From: Candidatus Peribacteria bacterium RIFOXYB1_FULL_54_35
GTDB taxonomy: Bacteria > Patescibacteriota > Gracilibacteria > Peribacterales > Peribacteraceae
Length of the DNA: 64,000 nucleotides
Reading direction: 5' to 3'
NCBI GenBank assembly: GCA_001787755.1
Contig: MFYJ01000007.1
Location: 210,585-274,584 of the forward strand
The notes beneath the pieces were generated by a model. That model was not told the origin of the DNA, searched no databases, and worked only from the letters and a program-made list of their open reading frames with translations. Position numbers and translations under genes: made by a program. Below, piece after piece: positions 1 to 7,574 of the stretch (positions are counted from its first letter, which is position 1; the number at the start of each line of letters is the position of its first letter).

Positions 1-947
1 AGTCCCCGGCCCGAGACCTGTTCCACACTGGCGCACACAGCACCACCGGCACCGAGGTCTTTGCAGCTTACTTTGCCGAGGTGGCCTTCTGCGGCGAGCC
101 AGTCGAACAGGGCGTAGGTGGAGGCGAGCAGGTGCCTCTCCAAAAAGGGGTTGGGTTCCTGCACAGCTCCGGTATTTTGGTCGCGCTTCTCTTCCTCCAT
201 GGATGCGCTGGCGAACGACGCTCCGCCAAAGCCGCTCCGGTCTGTGGGCTTGCCGACGAGGATGATGTCATATCCCAGCTTTCCGGCTTCTTCCGGGGTT
301 TCACTGTGGATGATTTCGTCTTCACGCACGATACCGAGGGCGATGGCATTCACGAGGCAGTTGCTGTTGTAAGCGGAGTCAAACACGGTGTCGCCTCCGA
401 GGTTCGGGACACCGAGAGGGTTGCCGTACCCTCCTATGCCACGCACGATTTCGCGCGCGATGGTTCTGCTCTCCTCCGACTTCAGGTCGCCGAGCCGCAG
501 CATGTCCATGCACCCGATGACGCGTGCTCCCATGCACACGACATCACGCACCGTTCCGCCCACACCGGTTGCAGCACCTTCGTACGGGACGATCTGTGAG
601 GGGTGATTGTGCGATTCGTGCGTGATGACAAATCCCCAGCGCTTTCCCTTCGGGCTGTCGGTAATGGCGACGATGCCGCTGTCTTCCACCGGGCCGAGGA
701 TGATGTGCTTCCCCTCCGTCACGAATAGCCTGAGGAAGCGCTTGGAAGATTTGTAGCTGCAGTGCTCCGATCCCTGGATGCCCCAGATCACCGCTTCGGT
801 GAGCGTAGGATCGCGCCCAAGCAGTTTGCTGATTTTCCTCGCTTCTTCGACAGTGAGACTGATTTGGTGCTCCGAAAGGAGCCGGGAAATTTCGGCATCG
901 TCGGAGCGGGAGAAGGGGAGCGTTGGTGTATCTACTGCTGTGCTCAT
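1..947 (-). CDS. purL: Phosphoribosylformylglycinamidine synthase PurL (C-terminus outside window)
   Basis: This is the ATP- and glutamine-dependent FGAM synthase of purine synthesis (FGAR to FGAM). It is absent from the ORF track because it runs off the left edge. I read about 315 residues on the minus strand, starting at an ATG at 947 (MSTAVDTPTLPFSRS). Diagnostic motifs are GIQGSEHCSYKSS, the ATP/Mg-binding THESHNHPSQIVPYEGAATG, and GGTVRDVVCMGAR. The listed ORFs 81..599, 118..372 and 544..1002 are shadows of this gene in other frames. It is divergent from murJ. Family identity is very secure; whether it is the small (PurLQS) or large form cannot be judged from the visible part. Confidence 0.95.
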   Translation of the reverse strand, partial: MSTAVDTPTLPFSRSDDAEISRLLSEHQISLTVEEARKISKLLGRDPTLTEAVIWGIQGSEHCSYKSSKRFLRLFVTEGKHIILGPVEDSGIVAITDSPKGKRWGFVITHESHNHPSQIVPYEGAATGVGGTVRDVVCMGARVIGCMDMLRLGDLKSEESRTIAREIVRGIGGYGNPLGVPNLGGDTVFDSAYNSNCLVNAIALGIVREDEIIHSETPEEAGKLGYDIILVGKPTDRSGFGGASFASASMEEEKRDQNTGAVQEPNPFLERHLLASTYALFDWLAAEGHLGKVSCKDLGAGGAVCASVEQVSGRG

Positions 948-1015
948 CACTGTAGCCCAAGCATAAATGGTCCGGGTTCTCACGTCTAATAATCTGCTTC
1001 ATGAGTTTGTTAGGT

Positions 1016-1098
1016 TTATAGCTTCATTAGCTTCACTGGGAAAGTAATAAAATATCAGATCCAAAGTCCAAATCCCTAATGAAGCTAATGCAGCTATA
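1016..1098. repeat. Word-repeat inverted repeat H1 (AGCTTCATT word)
   Basis: The arms TATAGCTTCATTAGCTTCA and TGAAGCTAATGCAGCTATA are complementary apart from single mismatches, and the left arm is a tandem of the word AGCTTCATT. The loop, read on the minus strand, contains CTTTGGATCTG, a variant of the TTTTGGATTTG core seen in other members. It lies between divergent purL and murJ, ending about 20 bp before the murJ start, so it could form in the murJ leader. Confidence 0.7.
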
Positions 1099-1118
1099 TC
1101 CTTATATCTATTCTTGGT

Positions 1119-2468
1119 ATGCTCAGCGCCGTGCACAAGCGGGTTTCCTCTCTTCTCTCGCAGCAGCGTATCCTCGGCGGTGCTGCTGTGCTGGCTCTCA
1201 CACAATTGGGCGCGTCTCTCGCCGGGCTCCTGCGTGACCGCGTGCTCGCGCAGACATTCCCGGGTCTCGACACAGTAGATGTGTACATCGCGGCATTCCG
1301 CCCGAGTGACCTCCTCTTTCAGATGTGCATCATGGCAGGATTCTCCGTGGCTCTCGTCCCCTTCCTCGCGCAGTACAAGGCGCAGGACGATCAGCAGCAG
1401 ATGAACCGTCTCCTCAGTTCCGTGGTAGCGGTGGCTGCACTCGTTTTCGGAGTGCTCGCCCTGGTGTTTGCTGCCTTTTTCCCGCAGATCGCTCCCGCCC
1501 TGACGCGGTTTACAGGGGACTCGCTGCAGCTCTATATCCAGTTTGGGCGCATAGCACTCCTCACGAATTTTCTCTTCGTATTCGGGAATGCTTTTGGGCA
1601 ATACCTCATCACCGTGCAGCGGTACTGGGTGTATGGCATCACGCCCATCCTCTACACGCTCGGTACTATTCTCGGGACGCTCTACCTCACACCGCTCTAC
1701 GGGCAGTTCGGGCCTATCTACGGCACACTCTGCGGTGCGATCGCCTATGTGCTTCTGCGTTTCCTCGGCGTGCTGGCCACGGGTTTCCGCCCGCGGAGCA
1801 TTCTCTGGCATCCCGATCTCCCCACGATGGGCAGGCTCATGCTCCCGCGCATGGTTGCGCTGGGCGCACTGCAACTGGAGCTCCTGCTCTTTGATACCGT
1901 TGCCTCCGGTCTCGAAGCGGGATCTGTGACGGTGAACGCCTATGCGCGGAATTTCCAGTCGGTGGTTGTCGGCATTGCAGGTATTGCACTTGCGCAATCA
2001 GCGTTCTCTCTCTTAAGCCAGGCGGCCTCGCAGAAGGAGTTCCACCGGTTCTGGATTTATCTGCGGAAGGGGGTGCTCATTCTCCTCATCCTCACCATTC
2101 CCGGTGCGGCATGCCTCGCTGCACTTGCCCCTGTCGCTGCGTGGCTTGTTCACCTGCAGCACGTGCTCCCTGTGTTCACAGTCTGTCTTGCTCTGTATGC
2201 ACTCAGCATTCCGTTTGAGAGCATTAACCATTTGCTCCTTCGGTCGTTCTACGCGCTCAAGCATACTGTGACTCCCGCCTTCTTCAGCATCTTCAACGGC
2301 GTGGCAGCGATAGCGATTGCAGCGCTCCTTGCCCCGCACTACGGTGTCTACAGCCTGGCTCTCGGGTTCACGGCGGGGCAGATCGTTGAACTCATTGGGC
2401 TCTCCGTTTTTCTGCCAGGGAGGGTGAGAAAATTGGAATGCGATGAGCGTGTAGCGAGTAGCGCTTAG
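1119..2468 (+). CDS. murJ: MurJ/MviN-family lipid II flippase
   Basis: This is a polytopic inner-membrane protein of the MOP superfamily that flips lipid-linked peptidoglycan precursor outward. It has 449 residues, slightly shorter than the usual 500 or so. The N-terminal region has the family pattern: LAGLLRDRVLAQTFPGL, then DVYIAAFRPSDLLFQMCIM, then GFSVALVPFLAQY, matching the 'FRIPNLLR...G.FS.AFVP' block. About 12 or more hydrophobic segments follow. The ATG at 1119 follows hairpin H1. The last codons (RVASSA, stop TAG) are made from TAGCG words that form the left arm of hairpin H2. It converges on acyP. Flippase function is inferred from family membership; a related polysaccharide exporter cannot be excluded. 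Confidence 0.86.
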   Translation: MLSAVHKRVSSLLSQQRILGGAAVLALTQLGASLAGLLRDRVLAQTFPGLDTVDVYIAAFRPSDLLFQMCIMAGFSVALVPFLAQYKAQDDQQQMNRLLSSVVAVAALVFGVLALVFAAFFPQIAPALTRFTGDSLQLYIQFGRIALLTNFLFVFGNAFGQYLITVQRYWVYGITPILYTLGTILGTLYLTPLYGQFGPIYGTLCGAIAYVLLRFLGVLATGFRPRSILWHPDLPTMGRLMLPRMVALGALQLELLLFDTVASGLEAGSVTVNAYARNFQSVVVGIAGIALAQSAFSLLSQAASQKEFHRFWIYLRKGVLILLILTIPGAACLAALAPVAAWLVHLQHVLPVFTVCLALYALSIPFESINHLLLRSFYALKHTVTPAFFSIFNGVAAIAIAALLAPHYGVYSLALGFTAGQIVELIGLSVFLPGRVRKLECDERVASSA

Positions 2469-2509
2469 CGGTGAGTACTACACGCTAACCGCTATTCGCT
2501 CATTGCTCA
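2446..2509. repeat. Word-repeat inverted repeat H2 (TAGCG word) at murJ/acyP junction
   Basis: The left arm (TGTAGCGAGTAGCGCTTAGCG) and right arm (CGCTAACCGCTATTCGCTC) are imperfectly complementary and both are built from AGCGNNTAGCG words. The left arm contains the murJ stop codon and the right arm contains the acyP stop codon (TGA on the minus strand at 2507-2509). The element therefore exactly bridges two convergent gene ends. It probably acts as a bidirectional terminator, although no T-tract is present. Confidence 0.7.
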
Positions 2510-2776
2510 CAGCACAATATTGAACTCCGGGAAATGCTGTTCCTCCACCTTCTGCACGGTCACCGAGTCCACTGTTGCGGACGTCGGACCGTGGCGGCAC
2601 CATTCCTCCAGTGCGTGGAGATCTTCTATATCTCCCTCTGCGTGAATTTCCACGCCCCCCTGCCTGGTGTTCCTCACCCAGCCGGTGAGCCTGAGAGCTC
2701 TCGCTTTCTCCTGAGTGGTTGAGCGGAAGAACACTCCTTGTACCTGGCCGGTGACGTGAATGGAGAAAGCCGGCAT
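2507..2776 (-). CDS. acyP: Acylphosphatase
   Basis: This is a small cytoplasmic enzyme that hydrolyses the carboxyl-phosphate bond of acylphosphates. It has 89 residues, the normal length for the family. The signature is complete: VTGQVQGVFFRSTTQEKA holds the phosphate-binding loop and catalytic Arg, and GWVRNTRQGGVEIHAEGD holds the catalytic Asn. The stop lies inside the arm of hairpin H2. The gene is co-directional with nusG and secE upstream but separated from them by hairpin H3, so it may have its own promoter. Confidence 0.93.
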   Translation of the reverse strand: MPAFSIHVTGQVQGVFFRSTTQEKARALRLTGWVRNTRQGGVEIHAEGDIEDLHALEEWCRHGPTSATVDSVTVQKVEEQHFPEFNIVL

Positions 2777-2830
2777 GCAGGATGAGTATACGCCTAGTCT
2801 TCTCGTATACTTGGTGTCATGGAGGCGGCG

Positions 2831-2909
2831 GTGAGTGGTCAGCGTGTAGCGCGTAGCGATTAGTAGCGGCTAGCTATTCGCTGCTAACCGCTAATTGCTT
2901 ATCGCTCAC
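2831..2909. repeat. Word-repeat inverted repeat H3 (TAGCG word) downstream of nusG
   Basis: The outer ends GTGAG...CTCAC and internal AGCG/TAGCG words form an imperfect inverted repeat of about 36 nt per arm. It uses the same word as H2, 320 bp away, so neighbouring elements share a word. The nusG stop (minus strand, 2906-2908) lies within the right arm. Confidence 0.65.
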
Positions 2910-3451
2910 TTTTTCTGTGCCTGTGTGAAGTCGAGTTCCACCGGGGTTTCCCGGTCGAAGATGAGCACCATGACGGTGATCTTGCCTTTGTTCACGTCCA
3001 CGCTGTCCACCGTTCCTTCGTAGTTCTTGAATGGTCCATCGATGATGACGACGAGATCGCCAACCTGGAAGTCACTTTTGAACTTCGCCTCCTGCTCACC
3101 TACGCGGCGCTCGATCACACCGTACTCCTCCGGAGTGACAGGGACAGGGATGTTCCCTGATCCGACAAATCCCGTGACATTGGGGGTGTTCCTCACGAGG
3201 TACCAGCTCTCGTCGGTGACGATCATGTACACGAGCACATACCCCGGGAAGAGTTTCTTTTCCTCCTCCACCGGTTCACCCTTGCGGAAGGTGAGTTGTT
3301 TCTCCTTGGGGACTTGTATGTCGAAGATATAGTCCTGCATGCCCATGGATTCCACGCGTTGCACCAGTGCCTGCTTCACAGCATCTTCGTACCCTGCATA
3401 CGTGTGCACAACATACCAGTTCTGTCCGGCATTGGGGTCCTGCTTTACCAT
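2906..3451 (-). CDS. nusG: Transcription elongation/antitermination factor NusG
   Basis: NusG binds RNA polymerase and couples transcription to translation and to Rho. The protein has 181 residues with an N-terminal NGN domain (NWYVVHTYAGYEDAVKQAL; FPGYVLVYMIVTDESWYLVRNTP) and a C-terminal KOW domain (FQVGDLVVIIDGPFKNYEGTVDSVD). It begins 2 bp after the secE stop, the usual secE-nusG pairing, so the two are surely co-transcribed. Ribosomal protein genes rplK/rplA, which usually follow, are absent here; acyP follows after hairpin H3. The stop is TGA. Confidence 0.97.
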   Translation of the reverse strand: MVKQDPNAGQNWYVVHTYAGYEDAVKQALVQRVESMGMQDYIFDIQVPKEKQLTFRKGEPVEEEKKLFPGYVLVYMIVTDESWYLVRNTPNVTGFVGSGNIPVPVTPEEYGVIERRVGEQEAKFKSDFQVGDLVVIIDGPFKNYEGTVDSVDVNKGKITVMVLIFDRETPVELDFTQAQKK

Positions 3452-3453
3452 GG

Positions 3454-3642
3454 CTAGGTGAGGGAGAGGAGGAGTGTAACGGCTTGGGAGAGGCCGAAGT
3501 CCACAGCGCCGAATACGGCTGTACTGGCTGCGACGAATCCCACCACGATTCCGGACAGCCGGACTGCCTGGTGGCGGGTCGGCCAGCGGACGTGATGCAG
3601 CTCCTGCAGTGCGTCAGTGATGTAGTTACGGATCTTATCCAT
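3454..3642 (-). CDS. secE: Preprotein translocase subunit SecE
   Basis: This is the essential small subunit of the SecYEG channel. I chose the ATG at 3642 (MDKIRNYITDALQELHHVRWPTRHQAVRL, 62 residues) rather than the longer ORF start at 3708. It is preceded by an AGAAG ribosome-binding sequence, and the residues upstream look non-coding. The amphipathic helix followed by VRWPTR is the SecE signature. One C-terminal membrane segment follows (IVVGFVAASTAVFGAVDFGL). The length and single TM match short bacterial SecE. It is paired with nusG. Confidence 0.93.
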   Translation of the reverse strand: MDKIRNYITDALQELHHVRWPTRHQAVRLSGIVVGFVAASTAVFGAVDFGLSQAVTLLLSLT

Positions 3643-3726
3643 GTGCTTCTCTAAAAAGCCTCTGGAAGAGGCAGGGAGTATCTTACTGGAGCGAGTGTGG
3701 GAGTGCAAGGAAAAGTGGCATTAAAT

Positions 3727-3839
3727 AGGATTGGGGTTAGGGTTTGGGTTGGGGAAATCCAAATACCAAGTGGCAAAGCACGAAGCAACCATTCGAAATT
3801 CCTCGTCCGAACCCAAACCCTAACCCTAACCCCATTCCC
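3727..3839. repeat. Word-repeat inverted repeat H4 (TAGGGT word) between lepB and secE
   Basis: The left arm GGATTGGGGTTAGGGTTTGG and right arm rich in AACCCTAACCCTAACCCC pair over more than 20 bp, with the right arm carrying one extra TTAGGG unit. The 50-nt loop, read on the minus strand, contains ATTTGGATTTCC, close to the shared core. The right arm abuts the lepB stop codon. The words resemble telomere repeats by chance only. Confidence 0.75.
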
Positions 3840-4462
3840 TAGAGCCCGTACTCCGGCGCCTCCAGTGCATGAATCTTTGTCACAGGGAGTGCAATGAACC
3901 AGACGAGGCCTTTAATGTCTTTTTGATCGACGAACGGGGAGGGATCTCCACCTTCGTCGGTGAAGCTGCGTGAATCCAGGCTGCCCTGCCGGTTGTCTCC
4001 GAGGAGGAAGTACTCGCCCTCAGGGATGCGGAACGAGATATCGTTCATGTCTCCGCTGGTTGGGGGGTGCTGGTACGTTTTGCCCGCGTTTCGCTCGCTC
4101 AGGTACGACTCGCGGAGCTTGGCTTTCTCTCCTTCGCCGCTCTCCTGCAGAAAGACGTAGCCGCCCTCCAGTGTGACGGTGTCGCCTGGCAGGCCGATGA
4201 TGCGCTTCACGTAGTGTTTTTTCCTGTCGTTCGGGGGGCGGAAGACGACAACGTCCCCGCGCTTGGGGTCGCCGATGTGGTAGGCGAGCTTATTGATGAT
4301 GATGTACTGCTTGTGCTCCAGCGTGTCGGACATGGAGCTCCCTTCCACCTGGAACGGCGAGACCAGGAAGGTACGGATGACCACCACAATTGCCACGATA
4401 ATGACGATATTGAGGATGACATCGAACAGGTGGAACCAGAGGCTGTGCTTTTTTGGCTGCAT
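3839..4462 (-). CDS. lepB: Signal peptidase I
   Basis: This membrane serine protease removes signal peptides from secreted proteins. I chose the ATG at 4462 (MQPKKHSLWFHLFDVILN, 207 residues); the longer track ORF runs antisense through the neighbouring gene. One TM segment (VILNIVIIVAIVVVIRTFLV) precedes the catalytic Ser motif VEGSSMSDTL. The Lys motif follows in GDVVVFRPPNDRKKHYVKRIIGLPGD, and the box E motif is YFLLGDNRQGSLDSR. A minus-strand TATACT box (4470-4475) lies only 7 nt upstream of the ATG, so the mRNA is probably leaderless or nearly so. It is divergent from the PH-domain gene at 4518. Confidence 0.93.
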   Translation of the reverse strand: MQPKKHSLWFHLFDVILNIVIIVAIVVVIRTFLVSPFQVEGSSMSDTLEHKQYIIINKLAYHIGDPKRGDVVVFRPPNDRKKHYVKRIIGLPGDTVTLEGGYVFLQESGEGEKAKLRESYLSERNAGKTYQHPPTSGDMNDISFRIPEGEYFLLGDNRQGSLDSRSFTDEGGDPSPFVDQKDIKGLVWFIALPVTKIHALEAPEYGL

Positions 4463-4469
4463 CTTTCCC

Positions 4470-4475
4470 AGTATA
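4470..4475 (-). promoter_or_regulatory. Probable -10 box (TATACT) of lepB
   Basis: TATACT on the minus strand ends 7 nt before the lepB ATG. A transcript from it would start at or very near the start codon. I see no good -35 hexamer at the expected distance, so this is a weak call that rests on the box and its position. Confidence 0.4.
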
Positions 4476-4517
4476 GGGGAGGCGCGCGGGGCTGTATAGC
4501 GTGTACCCAAGCTTTCC

Positions 4518-5147
4518 ATGCTGTACACTGCATGTGTGCTGAATCTGAACCGACGCCTGTTTGCCCGGCATCTTGAGGACGATGAGATACTGCATCTGGT
4601 CGTACACAAACACTGGCTGCTGGGGCTGAAGTTCCTCTTCTGGCCCTCTGCTTCTTTTTTGGCGTGCTGGGTGCTCCTGTACCAGGCGCCGTTCAAGACG
4701 GTATTCTATGCCATCTCCGTGTGGAGTGTGATCTCTCTCATCTGGTGGCTCCGTAACTTCTTCGACTACTACCTTGATGCGTGGATCATCACGGACATGG
4801 GGATTATCGATGTGGCGTGGCACGGGTGGTTCCACCGGCAGTCCTCCCGGGTGCTCTACAGCGACATCCAGGGTGTGAGCTATGAGATTCAGGGGATTAC
4901 CAATACGTTGCTTCGCTACGGTACGATCAGTGTGGAGAAGATATCGACGGGCAGCGTCATTTCTCTGGACAACGTTTCCAAACCGCGCAGGATCGAGGGG
5001 ATTATTCTCAAGAACATGGAGGCCTACCTGCACTCGAAGAATCTGAAAGATGCGAAGCACGTGCAGGACATTCTCAGCACTCTCATTGCGAGGGAGGTGC
5101 AGCTTGGGGGTTTTGAGGAGGAGGAAGATTCTTCCGGAAGAGGGTGA
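4518..5147 (+). CDS. Membrane protein with bacterial PH-like (bPH2/DUF304) domain
   Basis: The protein has 209 residues. Two close TM segments (LLGLKFLFWPSASFLACWVLL and TVFYAISVWSVISLIWWL) are followed by a soluble bPH2-like domain. That domain carries the family pattern DAWIITDMGIIDV, then RVLYSDIQGVSYEIQGI, then LRYGTISVEKISTGS. The C-terminal tail is acidic and charged. It overlaps the next gene by stop/start, so the two form an operon with pth close behind. The molecular role is unknown; bPH2 proteins are envelope proteins of unclear function. Confidence 0.82.
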   Translation: MLYTACVLNLNRRLFARHLEDDEILHLVVHKHWLLGLKFLFWPSASFLACWVLLYQAPFKTVFYAISVWSVISLIWWLRNFFDYYLDAWIITDMGIIDVAWHGWFHRQSSRVLYSDIQGVSYEIQGITNTLLRYGTISVEKISTGSVISLDNVSKPRRIEGIILKNMEAYLHSKNLKDAKHVQDILSTLIAREVQLGGFEEEEDSSGRG

Positions 5148-5542
5148 TGGAACTGCCTTTCCTCATCCTCATCGCCCTCGTCATTCTCGCCGTGTTCTTT
5201 GCCGGTCTCACCATGAAGCTCCACAGGCGCAGGAAGCTTTCGCGGATGCAGAAGAAGATGTTTTTAGACCAGTGGAATGCGCTCGCAAGGATCGGTGACA
5301 CTGCGCGGCGCGTTCTCGAGGCAGACAGCATTCTGGATAAGGCGCTGGCTCTGCTTGGGTACGAGGGGTCCCTTGGTGAGAAGCTGAAAGTCGCGGGGCC
5401 GCGCTTCACCAATGTCGATGCTGTCTGGGCGGCCCATAAGCTCCGGAATCACATAGCACACGAGCCGGGAGCACAGGTTTCCGAGGAGGAGAGCAGGCAG
5501 GCCGTGGAGCGTCTGCGCCGCGCGTTTGATGACTTGTGTTAA
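5147..5542 (+). CDS. Small membrane-anchored protein with HEPN-like R-x4-H motif
   Basis: The protein has 131 residues and starts at the ATG overlapping the TGA of the previous gene; a GTG three bases upstream is an alternative. An N-terminal TM helix (FLILIALVILAVFFAGLTM) is followed by a basic stretch and an all-helical domain ending in AAHKLRNHIAHEPG. RNHIAH fits the R-x4-6-H active-site motif of HEPN RNases. The motif is seen directly; the HEPN assignment is inference from it and the helical context. It is translationally coupled to the PH-domain gene and 20 bp from pth. Confidence 0.72.
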   Translation: MELPFLILIALVILAVFFAGLTMKLHRRRKLSRMQKKMFLDQWNALARIGDTARRVLEADSILDKALALLGYEGSLGEKLKVAGPRFTNVDAVWAAHKLRNHIAHEPGAQVSEEESRQAVERLRRAFDDLC

Positions 5543-5561
5543 GCGGGTACACTACGGGTGC

Positions 5562-6131
5562 GTGAAACCCACTCTCGTCATCATCGGGCTCGGGAATCCT
5601 GGCAGGCAGTACGAACACACGCGGCACAATGTGGGGTTTCAGGCGGTGGATGCTCTCTCGGAGGCGTTCGGAGAAGGGGAGTGGCAGGAGAAGCAGAAGT
5701 ATCTTTCCTTTGTGCAGGAGGCACGGATTGTCACGGTGCCGGCGCTTCTCGTCAAACCTCAGACGTACATGAATCTCTCCGGGAATGCCGTGGAGAAGCT
5801 TATGAAGTTCTTCGAGCTTGATTCGAGCAGTCAGATGCTTGTGCTCTGTGACGACGTCGATCTCCCGCTCGGGGAGGTCCGTCTGCGCGGGAAAGGGGGG
5901 CCGGGCACGCATAACGGGCTCAAGTCTCTCGATGAGAAATTTGGTGAACACTACGCGCGCCTGCGCATCGGGCTCGGCGCGCAGCCTCCGGAGACAGACC
6001 TCGCTACATGGGTGCTCAGCGTACCGACCGAGGAGGAGAAAAAAGCGCTACAGGAAGCCATAAAAAGGATTCCGGAACTCGTGAAGGAGTATGTAGTGGG
6101 GGAAGGTGCAGACATGAGCGGAAGCATCTGA
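5562..6131 (+). CDS. pth: Peptidyl-tRNA hydrolase
   Basis: Pth recycles peptidyl-tRNA released by stalled ribosomes by cutting the peptide-tRNA ester. I chose the GTG start at 5562 (MKPTLVIIGLGNPGRQYEHTRHNVG, 189 residues) because homology begins there. The catalytic His is in TRHNVGF. The tRNA-binding Asn block is KPQTYMNLSGNAV, the catalytic Asp block is VLCDDVDLPLGEVRLR, and GGPGTHNGLKSL follows. It lies 20 bp after the HEPN-like gene and is followed by an AT-rich convergent gene. Confidence 0.96.
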   Translation: MKPTLVIIGLGNPGRQYEHTRHNVGFQAVDALSEAFGEGEWQEKQKYLSFVQEARIVTVPALLVKPQTYMNLSGNAVEKLMKFFELDSSSQMLVLCDDVDLPLGEVRLRGKGGPGTHNGLKSLDEKFGEHYARLRIGLGAQPPETDLATWVLSVPTEEEKKALQEAIKRIPELVKEYVVGEGADMSGSI

Positions 6132-6166
6132 TCAAGAGTTGCGCTTACGGTAAGGTGGTTCTTCCC

Positions 6167-7435
6167 CTAATAAGATGACCATTCTTTGCCTCTATCAGCA
6201 GAGGGAATATCAAGCAAGTGTTCGATATCAGGATCAAATTCGAGTGAGTCCATAAATTTTATGTATTCCTCTGTAGCTTGAGAGCGATCGTTGGCATCAT
6301 TCGCAATGGTAAAAATAATGGCAAACAACCAAGGTCCTGCCTGTCGGTATTCTACACTTGTGGTTGTTGAGGCATTTTTGTGTTGTTTGCTGCATGGCGA
6401 TTGTGTACATCCCTGAAAAGGATATTCTTCCAACAGCCACTTACTTTTTTGAATCTGCTGTTCAAATTCACTTTTAGCAAATTGTTTTTCTTCAGCTTTT
6501 GCACGAGCGATAGCTATTTGTGCTGTACCGTTACCATTTTGAACAATTTCGGCGATGGTAAATGCTCCTAATGTGGATATCCAGCTAAAGTGATATTGCC
6601 AGTATTGCGATGTTGCTAGATTGGATCTGTACCCAAAAATGCAGTTGTCGACACAGTTGAAAGCAATAGGAGAATATATATCGATAGTCGGAAGTATCCG
6701 TTGCAGGACTTTCGATGTTTCTTCGTACGAACTTTTTTCGTCCTCAAGCTCAACAGCAAACATCTGCCAAGGGTTTGCTGTCCAGACAAGTTTGTACATC
6801 ATTTCTGCAGGTTTCCCGTATTTGTCAGTGTATCTCTGGTCTGTTTTAAGGTACTCAAGTGAGAATGCTTTTCTCTCATCAATGGTTAATTGATTGGAAT
6901 CTAAAAATCGAATATCGACCTTATCAAGCCCTTCAAATTTTCTAATTTCTTGCCCCTGTGGTGTTTGCGCTTCCGGAAAGCCGTAAGGCCAGATATTTCT
7001 TTTCATTTCTAATACAGCTTCATCTTTCTCGGGGATTCTTGCACCGAATTTTGCCCTAAGACTGGAATCGAAGTATGGATTGTCGTTTATTCGGATTGTG
7101 GCAGAGTTGTTCCAAATTTTGTCAACAGAACCTCCCCAGAGTTGAAACTGCCAGTTTTTTGGAGCTCGATATGTTGCGCCTAGTACTTGGTGTTCTAGCC
7201 ATCCTTCATAACCATCGGTATCACTATTTTCCTTCTTGGGCACATACTTCACATCACAAACAAATCCAAAGCGGCCCTGGATACGCCTGTTCACTCTATT
7301 GAGCAGTATTTCGTTGTCGAAGAAGCTTCTTTCGACTCGAGAACAAAGCCTGTTTCTAACATTTTGAGATACGCTTTCGGTGGCAAACGCAACTGTAGGG
7401 AGAAGAAGTAGTGCGAAAATGATGAAACGAATCAT
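6167..7435 (-). CDS. Secreted protein of unknown function, AT-rich gene
   Basis: I do not recognise this 422-residue protein. It has a clear Sec signal peptide (MIRFIIFALLLLPTVAFATES, probable cleavage after AFA). The mature part is mixed alpha/beta with several Cys residues, including CVDNC and CTQSPCSKQHK, and ends EWSSY. Codon and base use are visibly more AT-rich than pth or the giant gene on either side, which suggests transfer. It is convergent with pth and upstream of the terminator of the giant gene. No enzymatic motif is evident. Confidence 0.72.
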   Translation of the reverse strand: MIRFIIFALLLLPTVAFATESVSQNVRNRLCSRVERSFFDNEILLNRVNRRIQGRFGFVCDVKYVPKKENSDTDGYEGWLEHQVLGATYRAPKNWQFQLWGGSVDKIWNNSATIRINDNPYFDSSLRAKFGARIPEKDEAVLEMKRNIWPYGFPEAQTPQGQEIRKFEGLDKVDIRFLDSNQLTIDERKAFSLEYLKTDQRYTDKYGKPAEMMYKLVWTANPWQMFAVELEDEKSSYEETSKVLQRILPTIDIYSPIAFNCVDNCIFGYRSNLATSQYWQYHFSWISTLGAFTIAEIVQNGNGTAQIAIARAKAEEKQFAKSEFEQQIQKSKWLLEEYPFQGCTQSPCSKQHKNASTTTSVEYRQAGPWLFAIIFTIANDANDRSQATEEYIKFMDSLEFDPDIEHLLDIPSADRGKEWSSY

Positions 7436-7516
7436 GCATAAATTATACTAAAATGTCTTCTTGATGAAAATAAAGAAAACAAACTATCCTTATAAGGAAA
7501 TACAATACCGGCTCAC

Positions 7517-7551
7517 AATAAAAAGCCCCGCTTCCTGTCCTCCGCGGGGCT
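7517..7551 (-). terminator. Rho-independent terminator of the giant surface-protein gene
   Basis: Read on the minus strand, AGCCCCGC...GCGGGGCT forms an 8-bp GC stem and is followed by TTTTTATT. It lies 24 bp past the stop of the 5648-residue gene. Confidence 0.88.
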
Positions 7552-7574
7552 CCCATGGAGTATTCGTTGTTGTT

